Origin: Neisseria shayeganii 871
Lineage (GTDB): Bacteria; Pseudomonadota; Gammaproteobacteria; Burkholderiales; Neisseriaceae
Direction of reading: 5' to 3'
Assembly (NCBI RefSeq): GCF_000226875.1
Contig: NZ_JH164926.1
Span: forward strand, 15,173 to 72,960
Length of the DNA: 57,788 nucleotides
Positions 26,276 to 34,527 of this stretch are shown in pieces. Below the pieces are notes generated by a model, which worked only from the letters and a program-made list of their open reading frames with translations, searched no databases and had not been told where the DNA came from. The position numbers were made by a program, and so were the translations under genes. Every line of letters starts with the position of its first letter. The stretch's first letter is position 1.

Positions 26276-26459
26276 TGAGACCTTTGCAAAACCCCCATCT
26301 GCGGCGCATTTCTGCGTTGTGCGTTTATGCCCTATGGGTACTGCTCACTCGCTTGCCTATCGTGTGATATGTCTTTCCCACAGGGATTCCTGGCGTTCAC
26401 GCTCGCTGCGCTGCTACGCCTTGAACTGCATCCGCATCTGGAGGTTTTGCAAAGGTCTC
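26276..26459 (+). mobile_element. DUS-associated miniature element, copy B (long form)
   Basis: Terminal repeats TGAGACCTTTGCAAAA / TTTTGCAAAGGTCTC and the long interior (with the CCCTATGGGTACT and CACAGGGATTCCTGGCG blocks). Unlike the other copies it is not next to a DUS: the flanks are CTCCT and GACCT. A degraded partial copy lies at about 26535-26580. Nothing else gene-like is seen in 26187-26619 except a DUS at 26602. Confidence 0.8.
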
Positions 26460-26619
26460 GACCTAGGAGACGGCTCACGCGTTCAGTTTGGTGTTTGATC
26501 GGACTGGCCTATAGAACACTTTGATCTTCAAGTTTGTTGCGCTGCTAGGCTTTGCACGGCATCCACACCTGATCAGATTTGGATTGCCGTTTTTCTGGCT
26601 TCAGGCTACCTGAAAGCGT

Positions 26620-27537
26620 TTACAGCGGCGGATACTGTTTGAATGTCGGAAAGCGTTCCGGTGTTTGCGGGCCGCGCCAGCAGGCGAGCCAGACATCGAT
26701 AAAGCGCGGGCCGGGCGTGGCGTAACGGGGCAGGTGAATCCACGGCACATCGGGGTGCTGGTGGTGGGCCAAGTGCAGGTGGTAATTGAGAAAGACGGCA
26801 CGCAGCCAGGCGGGTACGCGCAGATTCCACGCGCCGTTGCGGCTGTCGAAGGGGGAAAAAGCGTGGTCGGTGTATTGCAGCGAGCTCCACAAAAAGCCGA
26901 AGGCGGCATAGCAGGCCAGCCACGCGCCCCAGGCCCCACCCAAGCCCCACAGCAGCAGAAGCTGAAACAGCAGGGCGGCCCACACTTCGAGGCGGGCGGA
27001 GAAGGGCAGCGAATCGAGAATGCCGATGTAGTGCTCGGCACTGGTTTGTGCGCTGCCCTGCCGCCCGAAAGCCCGGTTCAGCAGGCGGCGCAAAAAGGGC
27101 GGCGTGAAGGCGTAGAGCAGTACGCCGAACACGCTGACCGGCCAATAGAGTCCGCTAAAAATGGCATACCATTGCGCGTATTTGAGCCAGCGGATGTCTT
27201 CGGGGTGCTGGGTGTCGAACTGCTCGGCCGGCGAACGGTTGTGGCGGTGGTGGAGCAGGTGGAAGGCGCGCTGCACGGAAAAGCCGGTGGGAAACCACAG
27301 CGCCGCCCAACGGCCGGCCCAGCGGTTGACGGCGGGATGGGGCGAGAAAACGCCGTGCACGCACTCGTGCAGCAGGGCGAAAACAGTGTTGTTACTGAGG
27401 CCGAACAGCAGCACGGCAGGCACGGCCACTGGCCACGGGGCATAGGCGGCCAGCGCCAGCAGGGCAAAGTTGAGCAGGCTGGCGGCGGCGAGAATCAGCA
27501 GATTGCGTTGGGCGGGAATGGGGTGGGGTGGGGTCAT
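26620..27537 (-). CDS. Membrane fatty-acid desaturase-family protein
   Basis: Predicted 305-aa di-iron membrane enzyme with several hydrophobic segments (about 10-55 and 110-160). The three histidine boxes are HECVHG (near 58-63), HLLHHRHN (about 93-100) and HLAHHQHP (about 256-263). These residues bind the two irons that activate oxygen to desaturate or hydroxylate lipid chains. Related beta-carotene hydroxylases and alkane hydroxylases share this layout, so the substrate is open. It is the last gene of an operon with the Rieske oxygenase and an NTF2-like protein. The start at 27537 (MTPPHPIPAQ) is the first ATG in frame. Confidence 0.82.
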   Translation of the reverse strand: MTPPHPIPAQRNLLILAAASLLNFALLALAAYAPWPVAVPAVLLFGLSNNTVFALLHECVHGVFSPHPAVNRWAGRWAALWFPTGFSVQRAFHLLHHRHNRSPAEQFDTQHPEDIRWLKYAQWYAIFSGLYWPVSVFGVLLYAFTPPFLRRLLNRAFGRQGSAQTSAEHYIGILDSLPFSARLEVWAALLFQLLLLWGLGGAWGAWLACYAAFGFLWSSLQYTDHAFSPFDSRNGAWNLRVPAWLRAVFLNYHLHLAHHQHPDVPWIHLPRYATPGPRFIDVWLACWRGPQTPERFPTFKQYPPL

Positions 27538-27548
27538 AGTCGGATGGG

Positions 27549-27586
27549 TTTCAGGTAGCCTAAGGCTGAGAACAGGCTACCTGAAA
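27549..27586. repeat. DUS inverted pair between desaturase and Rieske genes
   Basis: TTTCAGGTAGCCT (27549-27561) and AGGCTACCTGAAA (27574-27586). A hairpin in the 106-bp spacer, without a U-tract. Confidence 0.55.
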
Positions 27587-27643
27587 GCAAAAAAGCGGCA
27601 GGGTGGGCCGTTTGTGGATGGTTGGGTGGATCGGGCGGCCGCA

Positions 27644-28654
27644 TCAGCTCAGCGGTGGCTCGGTTTCGGTTTCCATGGCGGCCAGCGTGGCCTGATAAGC
27701 GCTGATGGCGCAGACGCCGGGGTCGGTGATGCCGGCCAGTTTCAGGCGCATGCGTTCCACCACCACAAAATCTTTTTTCAGAAACGCCAGATACAGGCTG
27801 CGGGCCAGCCACAGCTGCACGCGGCCGAAGCGCGCGCCGCGCGGGATGCCGACGGCGGCAAAGGCCAGTGTTTGGCGCGCCTCGGGCGGGGTGTCGGGCA
27901 GGTCTTGCGGATACAGGGCGAAAATGCCGGTGGTGCGGAAAGGCCCGACGCGGCTTTCCACCCTGATGGCGGTGCCCGCACAGGTGTGGACGAGGTCGAT
28001 ACAGCCGCCGGAGAGCTTCTGCATCAGCCAGCTGGATAGCCCGCCACGCGGCAGCACGCGGGTGCGGTAAGTCATTTTCAGGGTGCGGTCGGGCAGGGCG
28101 TCGAACACCGGCTCGCCCACCACTTCGCGCTGGTGCACGGCCACCATGTGGCCGAGGTCGTAGCCGTTGCAGATCATGGCGCGCCAGTCGGCCGCAATGC
28201 GCTCGGGGCCGGCGGTTTGCCAATGGTGGGCGGCTTCGGCCTCGGCAAACGGCGGGGGCGGCGGCTGTTCGGCGGGCGGATGCAGCCACACCAGGCCGCA
28301 GTATTCGCGGCAGGGCCAAGAGCGGGCGGCCAGCCGGCAGCCGGCCTGAATGGAAGTATTAGCCGGTGTGGGTTCTGCCTCGGGCGTGATGCGGCAGGCA
28401 TGCAGACCGCAGAGCAAGTCGTTGCCGGCCACGCGGCTGTGCTGCAGGTGGGCGCCCATGTGCGGGCAGAAAGCATCGGTGGCGCGCAACGCGCCGTCTT
28501 CGCCGCGGTAGAGCACCCATGGCCGTCCGCCTAAGTAGCCGCTGATGACGCCGCCGCAGCGGATGCGGTCGGAGCGGGCCACCACATACCAGCAGTGCGG
28601 CCAGTGTTTCCATTGTTCGGCGGGGTCGGGCGGGGCGGAGAGAGGGGCAGTCAT
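27644..28654 (-). CDS. Rieske [2Fe-2S] non-heme iron oxygenase
   Basis: Predicted 336-aa oxygenase alpha subunit. The Rieske cluster ligands are C-P-H in CPHMGAHL and C-G-L-H in CGLHACR (about residues 65-90). The mononuclear iron site is DLGHMVAVH (D-x2-H-x4-H). Such enzymes hydroxylate or demethylate aromatic rings or sterols with electrons from a separate reductase. The CPHMGAHL form is seen in steroid-type Rieske oxygenases, but no reductase or ferredoxin is nearby. Its partners, a membrane desaturase and a secreted NTF2-like protein, suggest a lipid-like substrate. The start at 28654 (MTAPLSAPPD) is preferred; the frame is open to 28909 inside the next gene. Confidence 0.83.
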   Translation of the reverse strand: MTAPLSAPPDPAEQWKHWPHCWYVVARSDRIRCGGVISGYLGGRPWVLYRGEDGALRATDAFCPHMGAHLQHSRVAGNDLLCGLHACRITPEAEPTPANTSIQAGCRLAARSWPCREYCGLVWLHPPAEQPPPPPFAEAEAAHHWQTAGPERIAADWRAMICNGYDLGHMVAVHQREVVGEPVFDALPDRTLKMTYRTRVLPRGGLSSWLMQKLSGGCIDLVHTCAGTAIRVESRVGPFRTTGIFALYPQDLPDTPPEARQTLAFAAVGIPRGARFGRVQLWLARSLYLAFLKKDFVVVERMRLKLAGITDPGVCAISAYQATLAAMETETEPPLS

Positions 28655-28707
28655 CAAACAGTCGGTTTCAGGTAGCCTTGAGGGTGGTGGGGCAGCGTTG
28701 GCCAACA

Positions 28708-29346
28708 TCAGCGGCGTGGGCGGCGGCCCAGCCAGAAGCCCAGCCCGCCCAGCAGCAAGGCTGCGCCGATGCCGCCGCCCAGCAGCCAGTTGCGTTGGGC
28801 GGTGAGCACCGGATTGTCGAACATATTCACCGAATAATGGAAGTTGGCAATCAACCAGCGGCCGTCTTGGCGCACCATGGTGGCGCTCCATTGCGGGGTG
28901 ACCGTCCACGTTTCGCCGTTGTTCAGCTCGTAGCGGTCGCGGCTGCGGCCGAAGGCAACGGCGGTGTCGCCGCCGTAGAGGTGGGAGAGGGCTTCCACTT
29001 CAAATTCGGCGGTGACGTTTTTCACCACCGCACGGTCTCCTTCCATCATCTGTTGGAAGTATTGACGGATGCCGTCTTTGCCGATGATGCGGTCGCCGTT
29101 CATGGTGGAAAACACCACATTGTCGGTGACGTTATTGAGCAGGGTATCGAGTCGGCGAGCGTTAAGCGCGTCTTGCATGGTGTCGCGCAGGGCGCGCAGT
29201 TCGTTGTGCAGCTGTTCGTCGGCGGCCGCTGTTATGGCGGCGGCAGGTGCGGAAGCGGCGGTTTCGGCCCGGGCGGTGGCGGACAGCGGCAGCAGCGGGG
29301 CGCACAATAAGAGGCCGGTCAGCCAGCGGGCGGATAAACGGTTCAT
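28708..29346 (-). CDS. Exported NTF2-like (DUF4440/SnoaL-type) protein with C-terminal anchor
   Basis: Predicted 212-aa protein. A signal peptide (MNRLSARWLTGLLLCAPLLPLSATARAE) is followed by an NTF2-like fold: LRDTMQDALNARRLDTLLNNVTDNVVFSTMNGDRIIGKDGIRQYFQ, then WTVTPQWSATMVRQDGRWLIANFHYSVNM. It ends with a transmembrane segment (LLGGGIGAALLLGGLGFWLG) and RRPRR, so it is probably anchored facing the periplasm. NTF2-like domains bind small hydrophobic molecules, consistent with feeding or shielding a substrate of the downstream oxygenases. No catalytic residues can be assigned. Confidence 0.75.
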   Translation of the reverse strand: MNRLSARWLTGLLLCAPLLPLSATARAETAASAPAAAITAAADEQLHNELRALRDTMQDALNARRLDTLLNNVTDNVVFSTMNGDRIIGKDGIRQYFQQMMEGDRAVVKNVTAEFEVEALSHLYGGDTAVAFGRSRDRYELNNGETWTVTPQWSATMVRQDGRWLIANFHYSVNMFDNPVLTAQRNWLLGGGIGAALLLGGLGFWLGRRPRR

Positions 29347-29488
29347 GATATATACCTTATTATAAACATTTAAATACTCCTCTTTTCATCATTAAATAAT
29401 AAGTAGCTTTTTCTTTCTTTTGATTCGCAATCTGTTTTCCATAACCCGTGAAAATTATGTTTGTAAACATTATTTTGATGAAAAGAGT

Positions 29489-30112
29489 CTATTTTATATT
29501 TCCAGTTATTTTATTAATACGGAAATTATATTGATTTGAAAATTCTATCTTATCGGTTTTTGTATCATAGTATTTTTCTGTTAATATCAGAACCAATATA
29601 GAATCTTGATCATTTTTAAATTTAATAAAATCCTGAATTTCAATGTTATCTTCAGGTGATATGGATAAATATTCTTTTCTCACATACCTTTCATTAACAA
29701 AGTAGTATAATAGATAACCATGAATTCCTTCTTCATCCTCTTCTTGAATAAGAAGTATTTTTTCGGTATCGCTAATAAATAAAAAAGGTGTTAAAACATA
29801 AGCATCTGTAACGATCAAGTCAATTTCTTTATTATTAGCATATAGTTTTTTTCCTCCTACATTTTCTTTCTCATCTAAATAACTTTTTAGTTCTACCGAA
29901 AATTGAGAAAATTCATAAATTCCATTGGGATCAACAGAACTCCATTTTTCATATGTAAAAAAAGAGCCTATTTTATTATTTATGTGGGATATTGATTGCT
30001 TTTCGGTTAATCTAATTTTATCTGCTTCATATGGCGTAAAATTTTCTTTATGGTTACAAGAAGAACAAAAAAGAAGAAGTAAAATAAATTGTATAATAAA
30101 CATCTCTCTCAT
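29489..30112 (-). CDS. AT-rich lipoprotein-like protein, possible immunity protein
   Basis: Predicted 207-aa protein with a hydrophobic leader (MFIIQFILLLLFCSSC) ending in a cysteine that could be lipidated (S-S-C, an imperfect lipobox). The rest is lysine-, glutamate-, isoleucine- and asparagine-rich, with no domain I recognise. Composition is far more AT-rich than anything else in the window, and codons are unlike the neighbours, suggesting transfer. The start overlaps by four bases (ATGA) the end of a broken M23 peptidase gene, so it may have been that enzyme's immunity lipoprotein; this is inference. A start at 30103 is equally possible. Confidence 0.6.
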   Translation of the reverse strand: MREMFIIQFILLLLFCSSCNHKENFTPYEADKIRLTEKQSISHINNKIGSFFTYEKWSSVDPNGIYEFSQFSVELKSYLDEKENVGGKKLYANNKEIDLIVTDAYVLTPFLFISDTEKILLIQEEDEEGIHGYLLYYFVNERYVRKEYLSISPEDNIEIQDFIKFKNDQDSILVLILTEKYYDTKTDKIEFSNQYNFRINKITGNIK

Positions 30113-30640
30113 TGTTTAGTGTTGTTTTCTTGTTTCTCTTTATCGGGAGGTGCTAATCTAACATAAAATGCTGAGCTCTCTTTTTGTGCTGTCCCTCTTC
30201 TTGGGTCTTTAATATTTGCAATACCCAAATGCAAATGTCTAGCTATTAAGCTTATTATAGTTTTATAGTTATAGGCTGGTTTACAGCATTTGCAGCGCTT
30301 CCGCTCAACCGAATTATATCTCCTGATTTAATAATTTGTCCTATAGATACTGGCGTTTTATTCAAATGAACGTAACGCAAAAATCTTTTAGTTGAAACGC
30401 TGTAATTCGCCTTTTCCAATCCCTATTGCTATTCATGTTCCCCAATTTCCGTCATTTTGATTAACTGTAACAACAGTTTCATTCAGACAAGCTTGAATAT
30501 GGGTTCCCGTTGGAGCAGATATATCTAAATCGTGATGATTTTTCGTTACTCCATTTCGAACTCTACCAAAAGATAAGCCTTTGGGATTATGTGTACCAGA
30601 ATAATGATATAAAGTGATCTCTGGTCTATGGAGTCGGCAG
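30109..30640 (-). pseudogene. Broken M23 (LytM-type) peptidase remnant
   Basis: Conceptual reading in three frames recovers an M23 domain. First VTKNHHDLDISAPTGTHIQA and LNETVVTVNQNDGNWG (30433-30640), then after a frameshift IAIGIGKGELQRF, then after another RFLRYVHLNKTPVSIGQIIKSGDIIRLSG, and finally HLHLGIAN with the HxH metal motif, running to a TGA at 30109. At least three frame breaks occur and the 5' part is missing; upstream is a DUS at about 30643. In intact enzymes this fold cuts peptidoglycan cross-links. The AT-rich text and the downstream lipoprotein suggest a toxin C-terminal domain with its immunity gene. An alternative is a prophage or plasmid lysin. Confidence 0.75.
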
Positions 30641-30695
30641 TGTTCAGGTAGCCTGTCGGCACCCAATCAGGCTACCTGAAAACATAAACAGGCCG

Positions 30696-31661
30696 CTAAA
30701 CGCCGGCCAATACCTTCACATGCTCGGCCACGCTGCGGGCCAGCGGCGACAGGGTGTAGCCGCCTTCGAGTGAGGAGACGATTTTGCCGTTGCAATAGAG
30801 CTGGGCGATCAGCATGATTTGCTGGGTGACCCATTTGTAGTCGGCCTCCACCAGGCCGAAATTGCCCATTTCGTCTTCCAAGTGGGCGTCGAAGCCGGCG
30901 CAGATAAACACCAGTTGCGGCTCGAAGGCGTGCAGCTTGGGCAGCCAGACTTCGCTCACCATGTCGCGGAATTCGGCGCCGCGGGTGCCCGATTTCATCG
31001 GCGTGTTGATGATGTTGGGGTTGCTGCCGATGGGTTTGTCGCCGCAATAGGGGAAGAAGGGATGCTGGAAGCAGGAGAGCAGCATCACGCGGTCTTCGTC
31101 TTTGAAGATTTCTTCGGTGCCGTTGCCGTGGTGGACGTCGAAATCGATGATGGCGACGCGCTCCAAACGATATTCGGCAATCGCGTGCATGGCGCCGACG
31201 GCGACGTTGTTGAAAAAGCAGAAGCCCATGGCTTTTTCGGTTTCGGCGTGGTGGCCGGGTGGGCGCACGGCGCAGAAGGCGTTGGGCACTTCTTCGTTCA
31301 TCACCATGTCCACCGCCTTCACCACCGCGCCGGCGGCATAACGGGCGGCTTTGAGGGTGCCGCTGTTCATGGCGGTGTCGGTATCCACGCGGTAGGTGCC
31401 GGTGTCGGGCTGCACCGATTCCAGATAGTTGAGATAGCGTGTGGGGTGCACCCGCGCCAGCTGGATGTCGCTCACCAAGGGCGCTTCCACTTCCTGAAGA
31501 AAATCGAACAGCTGCGCGCTCATCAGGCGGTCGCGGATGGCAGACAGGCGGGCGGGCGCTTCGGGATGGCCTTCGCCCATATTGTGACCGAAGCAGGCCG
31601 GGTGGGTGATGTAGGCCGTCATGCCCATGCTGCTGGAAAAATGGCTCAACCATTCGAACAT
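30696..31661 (-). CDS. Histone deacetylase-family / acetoin-utilisation-like protein
   Basis: Predicted 321-aa zinc-dependent amidohydrolase. GHNMGEGHPEAPARLSAIRDRL lies at the N-terminus, then RPPGHHAE with the catalytic histidine pair, ERVAIIDFDVHHGNGTEEIF with zinc ligands, and FICAGFDAHLEDEMGNF. Bacterial members remove acetyl or related acyl groups from polyamines or acetoin-pathway proteins. The actual substrate is unknown. AGGAG precedes the start at 31661. No acetoin or polyamine genes are adjacent. Confidence 0.85.
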   Translation of the reverse strand: MFEWLSHFSSSMGMTAYITHPACFGHNMGEGHPEAPARLSAIRDRLMSAQLFDFLQEVEAPLVSDIQLARVHPTRYLNYLESVQPDTGTYRVDTDTAMNSGTLKAARYAAGAVVKAVDMVMNEEVPNAFCAVRPPGHHAETEKAMGFCFFNNVAVGAMHAIAEYRLERVAIIDFDVHHGNGTEEIFKDEDRVMLLSCFQHPFFPYCGDKPIGSNPNIINTPMKSGTRGAEFRDMVSEVWLPKLHAFEPQLVFICAGFDAHLEDEMGNFGLVEADYKWVTQQIMLIAQLYCNGKIVSSLEGGYTLSPLARSVAEHVKVLAGV

Positions 31662-31812
31662 GGCGCGTTCTCCTGTTGTTGTTTTTGTTCGGCGGGCCGC
31701 CTGCCAAGGGCGGCTTCCGCCCGCATCATAAGCCTGTGCCGCTGTGCGGGCAAGGGCGGCGGCGCAAAAAGCCGTCTTTTGTCAAACGGCTCCGGCAAAC
31801 GGCAGGAAAGCG

Positions 31813-31841
31813 TTTCAGGTAGCCTGTTCCGCCTTTATAAT
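31813..31841 (+). promoter_or_regulatory. Promoter of aroA, overlapping a DUS
   Basis: TTTCAG (31813-31818), 17-bp spacer, TATAAT (31836-31841), 32 bp before the start codon. The -35 region is part of a DUS. Confidence 0.5.
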
Positions 31842-31872
31842 GCGGCCTTTTCCTATTCTGCTTTTTTGTGCC

Positions 31873-33165
31873 ATGACCGACTCCATCCGCCTGCCTGCCG
31901 CCGAATTGAAACCTTCCACCGTGCCGCTGCCCGGCTCGAAAAGCATCAGCAACCGCACCTTGCTGTTGGCCGCTTTGTCGGACAATGCCTGCCGCATCGA
32001 GTCGTTGCTGCAGTCCGACGACACCCGACATATGCTGAATGCGCTGGACGCGCTCGGCGTGCGCCTGGAGCGGCACAGCGACACCTGCGTGACCGTACAC
32101 GGCTGCGGCGGCCGCTTCCCGGCCACTCAGGCGGATTTGTTTCTCGGCAATGCCGGCACCGCCTTCCGCCCGCTGACGGCGGCGCTGGCCCTGCAGGGCG
32201 GCGATTACCGCCTGCACGGCGTGCCGCGCATGCACGAGCGGCCGATCGGCGATTTGGTGGAAGCTTTGCAGGTGGCCGGTGCGCAGATCGACTATCTCGG
32301 CACGGACGGCTATCCACCGCTGCACATCGGCCCGCGCCGCGCCGACGGCAGCCGCCGCATTCCGATTAAGGGCAATGTGTCCAGCCAGTTTCTCACCGCG
32401 CTGCTGATGGCTTTGCCGCTGGGCGGCGGGGCGGCCGAAATCGAAGTGGTGGGCGAGCTGATTTCCAAGCCCTATATCGATATCACGCTGAATCTGATGG
32501 CGCGTTTCGGCGTTCAGGTAGCCCATGAGGATTACCGGCTGTTCAGGCTACCTGAAAACGCGCGCTATCGGGCGCCGGCGGTGGTGCAGGTGGAAGGCGA
32601 CGCCTCCAGCGCGTCCTACTTCTTGGCGGCCGGTTTTCTGGCGGGCACGCCGGTGCGGGTAAGTGGCATTGATGCGAACAGCATCCAAGGCGATGTGGCT
32701 TTTGCCCGCGAGTTGGAAAAAATCGGTGCCGACGTGGTGTGGGGCGAGCATTTTATCGAAGTCAGCCGCCGCCCCGGCCAGGCCGTGCAGCCGTTTGATC
32801 TGGACGCCAACCACATTCCCGATGCGGCGATGACGCTGGCGGTGGTGGCGCTGGCCAGCGGTGCGCCCTGCACCTTGTGCAACATCGGTTCTTGGCGGGT
32901 GAAGGAAACCGACCGCATCAGCGCGATGGCTACCGAGTTGCGCAAACTGGGCGCGGAAGTGCGCGAAGAAGCGGAAGCGCTGCACATTGTGCCGCCCGCA
33001 CAGCTGACGGCCGACGCCCGTATCGACACTTACGACGACCACCGCATGGCGATGTGTTTTTCTTTGGTGTCGCTGCTGGGCGTGCCGGTGGTGATCAACG
33101 ATCCGCAATGTGTGAACAAAACCTTTCCCGAGTATTTTTCGCTGTTTGCCGGCTTGAGGGCGTAA
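31873..33165 (+). CDS. aroA: 3-phosphoshikimate 1-carboxyvinyltransferase (EPSP synthase)
   Basis: Predicted 430-aa enzyme that joins phosphoenolpyruvate and shikimate-3-phosphate in aromatic amino-acid synthesis. The signatures LPGSKSISNRTLLLAAL and FLGNAGTAFRPLTAALAL are present, with RVKETDRISAMATELRKLGA and DTYDDHRMAMCFSL toward the end. The length agrees with E. coli AroA (427 aa). The start at 31873 (MTDSIRLPA) is chosen; the frame is open to 31744. Two opposed DUS lie within the coding region near 32515-32558, encoding VQVAHEDYRLFRLPEN. Confidence 0.96.
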   Translation: MTDSIRLPAAELKPSTVPLPGSKSISNRTLLLAALSDNACRIESLLQSDDTRHMLNALDALGVRLERHSDTCVTVHGCGGRFPATQADLFLGNAGTAFRPLTAALALQGGDYRLHGVPRMHERPIGDLVEALQVAGAQIDYLGTDGYPPLHIGPRRADGSRRIPIKGNVSSQFLTALLMALPLGGGAAEIEVVGELISKPYIDITLNLMARFGVQVAHEDYRLFRLPENARYRAPAVVQVEGDASSASYFLAAGFLAGTPVRVSGIDANSIQGDVAFARELEKIGADVVWGEHFIEVSRRPGQAVQPFDLDANHIPDAAMTLAVVALASGAPCTLCNIGSWRVKETDRISAMATELRKLGAEVREEAEALHIVPPAQLTADARIDTYDDHRMAMCFSLVSLLGVPVVINDPQCVNKTFPEYFSLFAGLRA

Positions 33166-33204
33166 AGACGGGCGTAAGGTCTCAGCTCAGTAATGCCTTT
33201 GCAG

Positions 33205-33306
33205 TCAAGTGGCCGTGCCCGCCTCGTGCGGGAACGTGTGTTGAAATTGAGCCAGCTGTGCTTGGGTCAAGCCAAAGTGCATAGCCCCGGGCTTTAATGG
33301 TTCCAT
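33205..33306 (-). other. 33-aa open frame with a good ribosome site, doubtful
   Basis: GGGGGAG precedes an ATG at 33306, encoding 33 residues that include FGLTQAQLAQFQHTFPHE. It lies between a GGTCTCAG at 33179-33186 and an element end at 33381-33399. It could be the remnant of a transposase or only chance. The 277 bp between aroA and rnfH otherwise show only this and DUS copies. Confidence 0.2.
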
Positions 33307-33380
33307 TTTCTCCCCCGAATGAAAGGGAGCACTATGGGACAAGTCCTTCATGAAAGATGTTCCGGTTGTTTGTTGGCGCG

Positions 33381-33399
33381 AGGTTTTGCAAAGGTCTCA
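33381..33399 (-). repeat. Lone end of the DUS-associated element (copy H)
   Basis: GAGGTTTTGCAAAGGTCTCA-type end joined to GGCTACCTGAA, so the terminal A is also the first base of a DUS. No matching left end is seen in the right orientation within 300 bp. Confidence 0.65.
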
Positions 33400-33442
33400 G
33401 GCTACCTGAAAGCGGGTTTCAGGTAGCCTGAGTGCATTGCCA

Positions 33443-33727
33443 TTATTGGCCGGCCTGCTTGGCCGCCACCCTGCGGCGGCGGTTTTCTTTGGGGTCGATG
33501 AGCAGCGGGCGGTACACTTCCACCCGGTCGTGCTGCCGCAACGGTGTGTCGTCGGCCACTTTTTTGCCGAAGATGCCGATGGGGGCGGCGGCAAAATCGA
33601 CATCGGGAAACTCCGCCGCCAGCGCAGACAGCAACACGGCTTGGCGGGCGGTGGTGCCGCAGGCTACCTGAAACGCCAGCAGGCGCTGTTTGTCGGGCGA
33701 GGCATAGGCCACTTCGATGTCAAGCAT
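33443..33727 (-). CDS. rnfH: RnfH / UPF0125 ubiquitin-like protein
   Basis: Predicted 94-aa small protein of the RnfH (UPF0125, RatB) family with a beta-grasp pattern: DIEVAYASPDKQRLLAFQVACGTTARQAVLLS, then IGIFGKKVADDTPLRQHDRVEVYRPLLIDPKENRRRR. The family is found next to ratA, as here; the two overlap by 8 bp. Its biochemical role is unsettled. The basic tail is typical. A DUS within the gene encodes FQVACG. Confidence 0.85.
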   Translation of the reverse strand: MLDIEVAYASPDKQRLLAFQVACGTTARQAVLLSALAAEFPDVDFAAAPIGIFGKKVADDTPLRQHDRVEVYRPLLIDPKENRRRRVAAKQAGQ

Positions 33728-34157
33728 AGCGTTTGTCGGCTTCTTTGATGAAGGCGTCCACCAGCGTGCCGCTGATGTGGCTGAACACGGGGCTGATCAG
33801 GGCGGAGAGCACGCTGCTGGAAAATTCGTATTGCAGGCGGAATTCGATTTTGCAGGCATCGTCGCCCAGTGGGATGAATGTCCAAGTGCCGCGCAGGGTT
33901 TTGAACGGGCCTTCGAGCAGGTTCATGCGGATTTCGCGGCCGGGGATGTTGTGGTTGTGGGTGGCGAAAGACTGGCGCACTTTCATGTAGTCCATAAACA
34001 GTCGCGCCTGCAGCTCGTTTCCACTTCGCGAGATGATTTCGGTTTTGCTGTACCACGGCAGAAACTGCGGGTAATCCTCCACCCGGTCCACCAGCTCGAA
34101 CATTTGCTCGGCGGTGTACAGCACCAGCACGTTTTTTTCTATGGTTTTGAGCGACAT
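33720..34157 (-). CDS. ratA: RatA-type START-domain protein (COQ10 family)
   Basis: Predicted 145-aa protein with a START/COQ10 fold (SLKTIEKNVLVLYTAEQMFELVDRVEDYPQFLPWYSKTEIISR; later LLEGPFKTLRGTWTFIP). E. coli RatA was reported to block association of ribosomal subunits, while the eukaryotic COQ10 relatives bind ubiquinone; which applies here is unknown. In E. coli it sits with smpB and ratB; here rnfH is present but smpB is not adjacent. The start at 34157 is chosen; a GTG at 34160 is possible. Confidence 0.82.
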   Translation of the reverse strand: MSLKTIEKNVLVLYTAEQMFELVDRVEDYPQFLPWYSKTEIISRSGNELQARLFMDYMKVRQSFATHNHNIPGREIRMNLLEGPFKTLRGTWTFIPLGDDACKIEFRLQYEFSSSVLSALISPVFSHISGTLVDAFIKEADKRYA

Positions 34158-34244
34158 CACGCAATTCCGGCAACAGAAAAGGCGGCATTATATCGCCCGT
34201 CCGGTAAGGAATCCACCGCCGCCGACTAAGGCTTTCAGGTAGCC

Positions 34245-34389
34245 TGAGACCTTTGCAAAACCCTCATCTGCGGCGCATTTCTGCGTTGTGCGCTGCTCGC
34301 TCGCTTGCCTATCTAGATGATATGTCTACGCTCGCTGTGCTGCTGCGCCTTGAACTGCATCCACATCTGAGGGTTTTGCAAAGGTCTCA
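34245..34389 (+). mobile_element. DUS-associated miniature element, copy C (short form)
   Basis: 145-bp element. Left flank TTCAGGTAGCCT followed by GAGACC; right GGTCTC followed by AGCCTGAAAGG, so AGCCT is duplicated. Excision restores TTCAGGTAGCCTGAAAGG with one DUS. Same short interior as copy A. Confidence 0.85.
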
Positions 34390-34482
34390 GCCTGAAAGGC
34401 GGCCGGGCTTGGCGTGGGCCGGCTTTTAACAAAACTTAATCTGTCTTTGCTCGGCAGAATGGCAGGGGTGGCGGTTTTTCCC

Positions 34483-34488
34483 TATAAT
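34483..34488 (+). promoter_or_regulatory. -10 box of the mla operon
   Basis: TATAAT 39 bp before the mlaF ATG. The -35 position shows no clear TTGACA-like word. It lies 94 bp downstream of element copy C. Confidence 0.4.
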
Positions 34489-34527
34489 CCGAAACCTTTC
34501 GTTTGTTTCGCCGCCAGTTTCCCCGCC

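Noticed and set aside
26535..26580. Separate small gene near a degraded repeat
   Set aside because: Matches the middle of the miniature element (TTGCGCTGCTAGGC, GGCATCCACACC) and has no open frame of interest.
33176..33186. Left end of a ninth DUS-associated element
   Set aside because: GGTCTCAG lies in the same direction as the end at 33381, not inverted, and no TTTGCAAAA follows; left as a doubtful fragment.
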